From: Muricoccus nepalensis
GTDB taxonomy: Bacteria; Pseudomonadota; Alphaproteobacteria; Acetobacterales; Acetobacteraceae
Reading direction: 5' to 3'
Length of the DNA stretch: 36,147 nt
Assembly (NCBI RefSeq): GCF_006438825.1
Contig: NZ_RCZP01000046.1
Span: forward strand, 1 to 36,147
The notes beneath the pieces are model-generated. The model saw nothing but the letters and a program-made list of their open reading frames with translations, was not told the DNA's origin and did not search any database. A program made the translations under genes and the position numbers. Below, in pieces: positions 20,502-27,056 of the stretch (position 1 is the stretch's first letter; each line of letters begins with the position of its first letter).

Positions 20502-22943
20502 TCAGGCGGTTTCGGTGTCAGGGAGGGCCATGCGGCTATCGAGGCCGGCCCCAGAACGGGCCGGGCGCGAGAACTCGCGTGCCAAGTGGCGCGAGGTGTT
20601 CTGGGCGATGACCCGGCCATCCAGGGTCGTGGTCAGGTTGATCACCACGTCCCCGCCGCCGGCCGACGCGAGGTTGAAGCTGTCGCCGCCGGCATCGCTG
20701 CGCTGTCCGGGCAGGGGGCGGAAGCTCGGCAGCCCAGGCATCAGGCCGGGGGAGGAGGGGAGGCCGCCAGGCGCCGCGTCTGGGGGGCGGACAAGGTTGG
20801 GGGCCACGCCAACGCCGGGGAGGATCGTCGGGCCTGTCGCGCCCGCGCCGCCGGGACCAAGCCCCACACCGGCCTTCAGGGTGTCGTAGAGGCCCTTAAT
20901 CCCGGTGGTGAAGCCGGCGAAGAGCGTCTCCCAGTCCTTTCGATCCAGGGACAGAGCGACCGCCGTGATCCCCGCCCCCAGCGCCAGCAGGCCGAGGGGA
21001 CTGACCATGAAGGCGAAGGCGGCGGTGCCAGCGATGCCGGCGAGACCGATGCCGGTGCCGATCGCGCCTGCGAGCGCCCCGAGGCCTGAGAGGGCGGCGC
21101 TGCCGACCGTGAAGAGAAGCCCCGCCGCGGCCACCGCCGTCAGGCCGGCGCCCACGTCCAGGAGAATGCGCGACGTGTCCGGGTTGGCCCTTGCCCAGTC
21201 GCCCAGATCGTTCAGCCCGCGCGCTACACTGTTCATCAGCTTCGTGACATCATCCGTGGAGGACATGCCGAGGCTTGCCGTGGCGTTGGTGACGCCGGCC
21301 TCCATATTGCCTCGGCCGGCGTTGAAGCCCTCGCGCAGATAGTCGCCGATGGCGTTCATGTTGACGCCGCCGACTGCGGCGCGATCCGCGCGCTGGCCCT
21401 CGGGGAAAAGACCGTAGCTCCAGAGCTGGCGGCCAGTGTTCGTGCTGCCGGCGCGGTTGGCGAAGGCGTCGCGCTCGTCTGGGGTGACCACGCCCTGCCG
21501 ACGAAGGCTCCCCACAGCCCAATCGAAGTAGAGATCCGGCCGAAGGCCTGCGAGATCCGAGTTGACGATATCCCGCTTGTTAAAGCGCGCCGCCGCGCCC
21601 GTCCTCAGACGCCCCGCAAGGTCCTCGTCAATCTCGCCTCGGGCGAGGAGGTCGCGGATTTCGCGCTCGGGCACTCGCGCGCCGCGGGCGTTCTTGGCGA
21701 TGAAGCCGTATTGCTGCAGGAAGGCGGCTTGATCCTTCCCCATGATTCCATTGGTCATTTGCCTTCCGAAAGCATTTAGAGCCGTTCCGAAGACGTTGCC
21801 CGACATGCTCTGGATGCCGCCGGCCGTCCATCCGCCGAAGTAGGTCTCGGGCGCCATGCGCTCGCCCATGACACGGGCGCGGCGCTGGAACATCTCCAGC
21901 TCTCGGTCGCTGACGCCCTGGTTGCGGTAGGCGAAGAGCATCCGCCCCGCTGCTGCCAGCTCGCCGCGCGCTCGCTCCGGGTCCATCTCGCCGGTCAGCG
22001 GGTTGTTGAAGGAGCCGCGCAGCGAGAGGGTGCGGCCGAGAGCGCCGGCGATCTTGTCCGGGTCGGAATTGCTCATCCGGCCAAGGGCCGTCGCAACCGA
22101 CTGGAACTCGGGCAGCATGTTGATCGAGTTCTGCGCCTGCACCGCCGTCCGCAGCTCGGCGCCGGCTGCCAGGTTCCCTTGGATGGTCGTGCCCGGCACC
22201 AAGCGCGTCGTCTCGATGGCGCGGGCTAGGAGTGCCCGCTGGTACTCGGCCGGTCCCATCCCACCCTCCGGCGCCATGCGTCCCGTCTGGCCCCGAAGGA
22301 TGGCCTGCTCATCCGAGAGGGCGCCGGCATCCCGGATGACGCGACCGAGGCCAGCTTGCCCGGCGTGCGATACGATCCCCAGGCTCGCCATCTCGGCAAC
22401 CCGATCGCCGCGCCCACTCCGGGTGCCGCGCCCGCCGCCACCTCCACCACCACCACCGATCGGCGGGATGGACGGGAGGGAACCCAGGGAGCGGAAAGCG
22501 TTGATCGCCCGCGTCGCTGCCGCGCTGGCCCTATCCGCCGCCGTCGCGTTCCGGGTGAAGGATGCGGTCGCCCGCCCGATGGCCTGCGTGCCGGCTGCTA
22601 CAGCCGGCTCCAGCGCCGTCGCCGATCGTGTCATCAGCCCCACCGCCGCCGCCGCCGTCCGGGCGCCCGTGGCCATCAGCCCCGTGGCCGAGGCCTGCCG
22701 GGTCATAGCTGCGGCGCCCCGGTTCGCCGCGGTCGCCATCTGCCCCATGGCGGTGGTCGTCGTCTGAATATCGGCGCCGGCCGTGCGAAAGGTGGAGAAG
22801 CGCCCGGCGAGACCAAGCAACGTGCGCTCTGTGACCTTCGCCCGCGCATCCAGCGCCCCCAGGCTGCGCGATAGCTGCGCCATGACCTGCGGGCCGTTGG
22901 TGGTGAAGTTCAGCGATCCGAAAGCGCTGTAGGATCCAGACAC
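20502..22943 (-). CDS. Phage tail tape measure protein
   Basis: An 813-residue protein. Its long Ala/Thr/Arg-rich N-terminal half, a glycine-only stretch (near 165-172) and a hydrophobic Gly/Ala region at about residues 594-666 (GLTAVAAAGLLFTVGSAAL ... SPLGLLALGAGITAVAL) are the usual look of tape measure proteins, which set tail length and help DNA pass the membrane. The middle (ARAIETTRLVPGTT, MLFAYRNQGVSDRELEMF) is like tail-length proteins of siphophages. It follows the chaperone frameshift pair and the gp10-like gene, as expected in tail modules. A tail this size would be of moderate length. Confidence 0.75.
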   Translation of the reverse strand: MSGSYSAFGSLNFTTNGPQVMAQLSRSLGALDARAKVTERTLLGLAGRFSTFRTAGADIQTTTTAMGQMATAANRGAAAMTRQASATGLMATGARTAAAAVGLMTRSATALEPAVAAGTQAIGRATASFTRNATAADRASAAATRAINAFRSLGSLPSIPPIGGGGGGGGGRGTRSGRGDRVAEMASLGIVSHAGQAGLGRVIRDAGALSDEQAILRGQTGRMAPEGGMGPAEYQRALLARAIETTRLVPGTTIQGNLAAGAELRTAVQAQNSINMLPEFQSVATALGRMSNSDPDKIAGALGRTLSLRGSFNNPLTGEMDPERARGELAAAGRMLFAYRNQGVSDRELEMFQRRARVMGERMAPETYFGGWTAGGIQSMSGNVFGTALNAFGRQMTNGIMGKDQAAFLQQYGFIAKNARGARVPEREIRDLLARGEIDEDLAGRLRTGAAARFNKRDIVNSDLAGLRPDLYFDWAVGSLRRQGVVTPDERDAFANRAGSTNTGRQLWSYGLFPEGQRADRAAVGGVNMNAIGDYLREGFNAGRGNMEAGVTNATASLGMSSTDDVTKLMNSVARGLNDLGDWARANPDTSRILLDVGAGLTAVAAAGLLFTVGSAALSGLGALAGAIGTGIGLAGIAGTAAFAFMVSPLGLLALGAGITAVALSLDRKDWETLFAGFTTGIKGLYDTLKAGVGLGPGGAGATGPTILPGVGVAPNLVRPPDAAPGGLPSSPGLMPGLPSFRPLPGQRSDAGGDSFNLASAGGGDVVINLTTTLDGRVIAQNTSRHLAREFSRPARSGAGLDSRMALPDTETA

Positions 22944-22946
22944 GTC

Positions 22947-23399
22947 TCAGCGCCTCCCGTTCGTCAGCGGCGCCGCGATGTGGTCCGCCACCGCCTTGCC
23001 CGCTTCGTCCAACTTCCGAACCAGTGCTGGGCCGATGAACGGACGCGGTGGCATCTTGCTCGTCCCGAACTCGTGGCGGCCGGCGTTGATGTCGCGCGAG
23101 AAAACGAAGGCGGTGTTGCCCCTCACCTCGTGATGGATGCTGTCCCGCAGCTCGCCAGAGCGGAGGAGCGGGTCGTTGGCAGTGAAGCCGCGCCGCAGTC
23201 GGTCGCGGATCGTGCTGTCCTTCAGGTCGGCCCAGCGCGGGAACGGAGGGATCGCTGGTTGGTAGTCGCCGAGCATCCCGCGCGCTTCGACCTCCACGAT
23301 GCGGCCGGCCTCGTCCAATCCGCGCTGCTGCGCCCGGCCCATGACGGCGCCGATGCGGGAGAGCCGAAGGGCGAGAGCGGCGAAGCTCATTTCAGCCAT
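22947..23399 (-). CDS. HK97-gp10-like phage protein
   Basis: A 150-residue protein with the HK97-gp10/minor tail signature: an N-terminal helix ending RIVEVEARGMLGDYQP, then DPLLRSGELRDSIHHEV, FVFSRDINAGRHEFGTSKMPPRPFIGPAL, and a final helix. Such proteins complete the head-tail or tail end during assembly. The start could be the GTG/ATG at 23399 or the ATG at 23390. It normally lies upstream of the tail tube and chaperone genes; here it lies between chaperone and tape measure, an unusual order. Confidence 0.75.
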   Translation of the reverse strand: MAEMSFAALALRLSRIGAVMGRAQQRGLDEAGRIVEVEARGMLGDYQPAIPPFPRWADLKDSTIRDRLRRGFTANDPLLRSGELRDSIHHEVRGNTAFVFSRDINAGRHEFGTSKMPPRPFIGPALVRKLDEAGKAVADHIAAPLTNGRR

Positions 23400-23405
23400 G
23401 ACGGG

Positions 23406-23561
23406 TCACCGCTTCTTGCGCTCGCGCCAGCGCAGTGCTTCCCAGTCGTAGCTGTCGCCCTCGGCCTCGCCCATCGCGACGGTCAGGCCGAACGCCCAGG
23501 CATGGTCGAGACCGAATGCGGTGTCCCAGGGCACGCCGGCCTTCACCAACTGGAGGCGCAT
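23406..23561 (-). CDS. Tail assembly chaperone, downstream (T-like) frame
   Basis: A 51-residue frame: MRLQLVKAGVPWDTAFGLDH, then AWAFGLTVAMGEAEG and a basic end WRERKKR. It is probably seldom made alone. It is in the -1 frame of the upstream chaperone gene, and reading is open from the slippery heptamer through its ATG, so a -1 shift would make a fused protein of about 195 residues. This is the G/GT arrangement of lambda-like tails, where the T part contacts tail tube protein. Its tail-gene neighbours support the call. Confidence 0.7.
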   Translation of the reverse strand: MRLQLVKAGVPWDTAFGLDHAWAFGLTVAMGEAEGDSYDWEALRWRERKKR

Positions 23562-23581
23562 TCCGAGGCCGGCGCGCCTAC

Positions 23582-23992
23582 TCAATTTTTTGCCCGGTCC
23601 ACTTCGTTGGCCGCCTCCCCGCCCTCGGTAGCCATCTGCCGGGCGTCGCCGAGAAGCGCGTCCATTCCCTCATTGCCAAGCCGCTGTATCTGCGATTCGA
23701 GCTGGAGGCGGGAGATCGGCTTCGGCAGCCGCTCCCCGTCAATCTCCGTCACCGCATAGGCGATCGTGGCCGGCCCCATGTAGCGATCGACGTTGGAGGT
23801 CTGCGGGCCGAGGAAGTCAGCCAGGCGCATCTCCTCCAGATAGCCAAGCCGCTTCCAGCCGATCACGCGGCCACGGGCGTCTGTGACGCGCCGCACTTCA
23901 TCGGCGGAGGGCTTTGGCGTGGCCGCTGGCGCGGTCGCCGGACCGCCACCGCCTGTCGTCGACTCCTCGGAGTGCATCTCCACAGTCGGCAT
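23582..23992 (-). CDS. Tail assembly chaperone, upstream (G-like) frame
   Basis: A 136-residue protein from the ATG at 23992, which shares a base with the upstream stop. After a disordered start (ESTTGGGGPATAPAATPKPS) comes a compact part, RRVTDARGRVIGWKRLGYLEEMRLADFLGP, YMGPATIAYAVTEIDGERLP and LESQIQRLGNEGMDALLGD. This suits the tail chaperone (gpG-like) family that coats the tape measure protein during tail assembly. It ends next to the A AAA AAT frameshift site, which strongly supports the assignment. Its stop is 20 bases from the ATG of the T-like frame. Confidence 0.75.
   Translation of the reverse strand: MPTVEMHSEESTTGGGGPATAPAATPKPSADEVRRVTDARGRVIGWKRLGYLEEMRLADFLGPQTSNVDRYMGPATIAYAVTEIDGERLPKPISRLQLESQIQRLGNEGMDALLGDARQMATEGGEAANEVDRAKN
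23585..23591 (-). promoter_or_regulatory. Programmed -1 ribosomal frameshift site (A AAA AAT)
   Basis: Read on the minus strand this is A AAA AAT, a perfect X XXY YYZ slippery heptamer in the right phase, immediately before the in-frame TGA (23582-23584) of the upstream chaperone. Slipping back one base leads through TTG AGT AGG into the 51-residue frame with no stop. Confidence 0.8.
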
Positions 23993-24252
23993 CAGTGCTT
24001 CGTCTCCGAGGGCACTTCGCATAGCGCGAGGGGATGGATAGGAGGCGGAGCGCCCAGCGCCCGCATGATCGTCGCCGCCTGCGCGGCAGAGGGGAGAAAG
24101 CCCATCGTCGCAGCGACCAGCGTTGCCTGCGTCGGCGTGGCGCAGAGCGCGCGGCAGATTGCCAAGGGGTCATAGGTGGGGCGGCCGAGGGCGAGGCCGA
24201 TGCGCTCGAGGGTCCGGGGGTCCATCAGCTGGCGCCGGCGAGGGTCAGTCAT
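23992..24252 (-). CDS. Hypothetical tail-module protein
   Basis: An 86-residue protein with helical stretches LERIGLALGRPTYDPLAICRAL and QATLVAATMGFLPSAAQAATIMRALGA. No family is recognised. It overlaps the gene before it (24245) and the chaperone after it by a few bases, so it is expressed with the tail genes. It could be a small connector, but that is only inferred from place. Confidence 0.55.
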   Translation of the reverse strand: MTDPRRRQLMDPRTLERIGLALGRPTYDPLAICRALCATPTQATLVAATMGFLPSAAQAATIMRALGAPPPIHPLALCEVPSETKH

Positions 24253-24595
24253 GGACCGTGCCCCCGCTGCGGAAGTGCTCGGCGCGTGTGGCAGCCGGCA
24301 TGCTCTCGAACTCGGCGCGGGTGATAGCCTTCCCGCCCGAGGCGACCTCCTGTCGCAGCAGCTCGTCGCGATCAGGCGACGCGTTCACCAGGATCTCGAT
24401 GGCCTCCTCAAAGGAGGCGCGCTCGCCCGGTCGGCTCGGGCTGTAAATTGCGTTCCCGTGGCGATCCTCCGCCAGGAGAACACCGTCACGCACCGTGAAC
24501 AGGTGGGCGAAGTCCGTCATCAGCAGCTCGGCCGGCACTACCAGCCGATCCCGAACGAATGACGATCCGGCGAACAGGCTCTCGATGACGTTCAT
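24245..24595 (-). CDS. Hypothetical phage protein
   Basis: A 116-residue protein from the ATG at 24595, overlapping the upstream stop (ATGA). The C-terminus, ITRAEFESMPAATRAEHFRSGGTVHD, resembles the ending of small phage proteins often found before capsid genes. The N-terminus is VIESLFAGSSFVRDRLVVPAELLMTDF. Whether it is a leftover head gene or a tail protein cannot be decided here. It is coupled to the next gene. Confidence 0.55.
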   Translation of the reverse strand: MNVIESLFAGSSFVRDRLVVPAELLMTDFAHLFTVRDGVLLAEDRHGNAIYSPSRPGERASFEEAIEILVNASPDRDELLRQEVASGGKAITRAEFESMPAATRAEHFRSGGTVHD

Positions 24596-25203
24596 GCGGG
24601 CACCTTCGTGCCCGTGAGCTGCTTCCAGCCCGTCCACCAGTTACCGTGGACGCTCCGGTCGCCGGTCCAGCGCCGCAGTTCCTCGTCGTAGGTGCCGAGC
24701 ACCGAGCCGAAGTCCTGGATCAGCGGGAAGGTGCCGCCGCTCCGCGCCGCCTCGAGCATCCGCGTGGCGAGAGTGAACTCCGCCTCCGCCGCGCTGAGCA
24801 TCGCCCGCGCCTCATCGGCCCGCTGGGCGGCGTCCAGGCGGCGTTGGATGCCGGCCGCGAACAGGGGCTGGAAGGCGATGCCACGGGCGCGGCGATACAC
24901 GTCATCCCGGTCAATGAGGGCCTTCTGTGCCTCCTCCACCACCAGCCCGGCCAACCGTGCGGCACGCGCCGCTTCCTCCGCCTCGGCGTGTGCCTGCGCC
25001 AGGTCCAGGCTAGCTTCGCCGTTGAGAGCACGGTCCAACTTCGCCTGGGCCACGGCAGCGGCATCGTCAGCACGCAGCTTCTCGGCCGTCGCTTCCTGCA
25101 GCCGCTGGCCGACCGCCTCCCGCTCATGATCGGCGGTGCGGAGGGCGGCGCTGTCCACCAGTCGCGCCGTCTCCTCCGCGAGGGTGGGGAGAGTGTTGGT
25201 CAA
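24592..25203 (-). CDS. Coiled-coil hypothetical phage protein
   Basis: A 203-residue protein beginning with TTG, coupled to the previous stop (TTGA). Residues 15-150 are a long Ala/Arg/Glu-rich coiled coil (AEETARLVDSAALRTADHE, AEAEEAARAARLAGLVVEEA). The last 45 residues differ: FPLIQDFGSVLGTYDEEL, then NWWTGWKQLTG. The length and coiled coil could suit a scaffold-like role. No head genes are present to go with it. Confidence 0.55.
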   Translation of the reverse strand: MTNTLPTLAEETARLVDSAALRTADHEREAVGQRLQEATAEKLRADDAAAVAQAKLDRALNGEASLDLAQAHAEAEEAARAARLAGLVVEEAQKALIDRDDVYRRARGIAFQPLFAAGIQRRLDAAQRADEARAMLSAAEAEFTLATRMLEAARSGGTFPLIQDFGSVLGTYDEELRRWTGDRSVHGNWWTGWKQLTGTKVPA

Positions 25204-25667
25204 GGGGTGATTCCTTTTGTGCTGGTGGACGCAGGCGCCGGAGTGGGCACGGCTTCATCGGTGGCCGGCGCCGCCTTGTGCTCGTGAGGGGTCAAGCCCA
25301 GCATCCGCAGCGCGTCGCAGAGGCCGCGAGAGAGCTCCAGGTACCGCCCGCTATCCGGAAGGGCCGTGGTGTCGCCCTCGGTCGCCTTCCGATCGAGCTT
25401 GACCAGGTGGAGGTTCAGCCAGCACGCGCGTTCGATCAGCGCTCGCTGCGTGACGCTGGGACTGCCCCCAACATGCTCCGTCAGTTCCGCCCGAAACCGG
25501 CGCAGAAGCCGAGCTTCGCGGCTCCGCAGATCCATTCGGCCGAGAACGCGAGCCCGCGAGGATGGCCCTACCTTTCGGAGCGCGGAGCCAAGGCCAGTTG
25601 ATTCCGGCACTGATTGCCGGACCATCTCGACCGCATCTGCGCCATAACTCGACTTTATATGCGCCAT
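25200..25667 (-). CDS. First gene of the tail module, conserved hypothetical
   Basis: A 155-residue protein. Its central part, LGRMDLRSREARLLRRFRAELTEHVGGSPSVTQRALIERACWLNLHLVKLDRK, is of a type I know from alphaproteobacterial phage and plasmid regions, often near small DNA-binding or packaging genes; no role is established. The C-terminus is disordered (AAPATDEAVPTPAPASTSTKG). A good promoter ends at its ATG, so its message is probably leaderless. It leads the operon running down to 16739. Confidence 0.6.
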   Translation of the reverse strand: MAHIKSSYGADAVEMVRQSVPESTGLGSALRKVGPSSRARVLGRMDLRSREARLLRRFRAELTEHVGGSPSVTQRALIERACWLNLHLVKLDRKATEGDTTALPDSGRYLELSRGLCDALRMLGLTPHEHKAAPATDEAVPTPAPASTSTKGITP

Positions 25668-25702
25668 AAATCAACAATAGATGGGCATATATTCAGTTTC
25701 AA
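25656..25702 (-). promoter_or_regulatory. Tail-module promoter with flanking inverted repeat (leaderless)
   Basis: On the minus strand TTGAAA (25697-25702), a 17-base spacer and TATTGT (25674-25679) form a good promoter whose expected start coincides with the ATG at 25667. Imperfect inverted arms TATATGCGCCAT (25656-25667) and ATGGGCATATA (25681-25691) flank the -10 and look like an operator. The GCATAT core resembles the toxin-antitoxin operator. Confidence 0.6.
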
Positions 25703-26052
25703 TCGAAATGCTGAGGTACAGCAAAAATTCGTTGCTGGCTTTCTCTTTGTAATTATTTAATCGGCTCTCCTATTGTTCTTTAATGTTCACGAGAGATAGC
25801 AACGGGACTGCTTGTCATTTCTTTTGGGGCGGAAGGTTGCGGCGCAGCGCCCAGGTGAACGACGCTGAAGGGCAGGCGGAGCGGAGAGGTCAGCGCCAGC
25901 CGCCCTGGAGGGTCCACAGGCCTTCTCCGCGCCGCGCCCCAAATCAGGGCGCTCTGCTCCGGCGACCTATGGACTTCCGGGACGGCCCCAACCGGCATCG
26001 CTGCGGGTGGACTCTATCAATTATCATCGCGGCAGAAGCCTGGGCCGAGCCC
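25703..26052. other. Intergenic region, AT-rich then GC-rich with long-range inverted arms
   Basis: The first 90 bases are AT-rich and hold CAGCAA/TTGCTG arms (25719-25737). From about 25815 the DNA is GC-rich. TTTGGGGCG (25823-25831) is the inverse of CGCCCCAAA (25936-25944), with shorter pairable segments between (AGGGC with GCCCT, GGCGC with GCGCC). This could be a structured RNA or a DNA site such as a replication or recombination site. Open frames here are not convincing. Confidence 0.35.
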
Positions 26053-26346
26053 TTAGCTGCCTCGCAGGAATGCCGTCACCGCCCGCGCTTCCCGATTTAG
26101 CTCCGCGATCCGCCGACGGAAAGCGACCGCCTCCGCCGACGACCTGCCGTGTCGAGTGCGAGCGATGCGGATCCGCTCCAGCCCCTCGGCAGTAAGGGGA
26201 CCGGTGCTCTTGCCGCCGTGGAAGGCGCAGCGGCCATTGCGCATGGCCGGTGCACGGCATGGCTCGCCGGAGCGCGCCCGAGCTCCACAGCGGGGAGCAG
26301 CATCAAGTCGAGCCGTGCAGGGGCGAGCTGGTTGCTTCGGGTCCAT
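26053..26346 (-). CDS. Small HGGKSTGP-motif protein, Cys-rich
   Basis: A 97-residue protein from the ATG at 26346, with AGAAGGA upstream. It has CGARARSGEPCRAPAMRNGRCAFHGGKSTGPLTAEGLERI, a C-x(8)-C-x(8)-C-x(2)-H pattern joined to the HGGxSTGP motif. This family is widespread as small unannotated proteins in alphaproteobacterial prophages, often near terminase or replication genes. The Cys/His set probably binds zinc, with the basic tail contacting nucleic acid; that is inference. It is the last gene of the replication operon. Confidence 0.7.
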   Translation of the reverse strand: MDPKQPARPCTARLDAAPRCGARARSGEPCRAPAMRNGRCAFHGGKSTGPLTAEGLERIRIARTRHGRSSAEAVAFRRRIAELNREARAVTAFLRGS

Positions 26347-26369
26347 GGGGTCCTTCTGAACATTCGACT

Positions 26370-27056
26370 TCACCCCCTATCTCCTCCCCCCACCCTCTGA
26401 GCGACGCCAGGCACTGTCACCGGCGGTATTGAGCCGGATGCATCCAGAGCAGCCGGCGCTCCAGCTGGAGCGCCGCTCACGTTGCCTACGATGGCCTGCG
26501 CGCCCTCCTGGACGATGACGCGCTCGACCCTGACCACCTGCGGACCCTTGCCGCGCTTCCGGTTCAGTGCCTCCACCATGTCCGTCATCCCGCGCGCCAG
26601 GTTCGCGCCATCGCGGCGCAGCTTCGAGGTCGCGTCAAAGGTCTGGCCGGGCTGCACCACGCGACGAAAGCATTCCAGGCTCGCGAAGTGCATCGCAGCG
26701 GCCTGTGTCGCCATCATGCCCTCGATCTCATCCTTCGGTTTGAAGGCTGCGATGGCAGCGATAGCGGCCTTAGTCGCCCGAAGCACGTTCGCTTGGCGCT
26801 TTTCAGTGCCCTCCGCCCCCTCGATGTGCATCGAGGAAACCACCTCCGCGAACATGGTCAGATTGAACGCGGCTACCTTCGACCCGCCCAGCTCAGCGAA
26901 TGCGTTGTCCACATCGTTCACATCCAAGGCGCCACTCTCGGTGACGTCGACGGCCGCTATCGCCTTGCGCAACCCATCCAAGCCATCGCCCTTGGGCTTG
27001 GCTGGGGACTTCGTTTTCGCTGCCGCCTTCGTTGTCACTGCTTTCGTCTCAGCCAC
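26370..27056 (-). CDS. Conserved phage/plasmid hypothetical protein
   Basis: A 228-residue protein from the GTG at 27056, which follows GGAGGAGG and overlaps the end of the primase-helicase gene. A Lys/Ala-rich start is followed by IEGMMATQAAAMHFASLECFRRVVQPGQTFDA, MVEALNRKRGKGPQVVRVERVIVQEGAQAIVGNV. This block (MMA-Q---H----ECFRR, ALNR-RGKG-Q-V-VE, GGQA-VGNV) is a well-conserved pattern in alphaproteobacterial prophages next to HGGKSTGP proteins. Function unknown; the pairing with the next gene supports it. Confidence 0.7.
   Translation of the reverse strand: MAETKAVTTKAAAKTKSPAKPKGDGLDGLRKAIAAVDVTESGALDVNDVDNAFAELGGSKVAAFNLTMFAEVVSSMHIEGAEGTEKRQANVLRATKAAIAAIAAFKPKDEIEGMMATQAAAMHFASLECFRRVVQPGQTFDATSKLRRDGANLARGMTDMVEALNRKRGKGPQVVRVERVIVQEGAQAIVGNVSGAPAGAPAALDASGSIPPVTVPGVAQRVGGGDRG

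Noticed and set aside
25780-26100. Short frames on both strands in the intergenic block
   Set aside because: Composition is not protein-like, there is no good start, and DNA inverted arms explain the region better.
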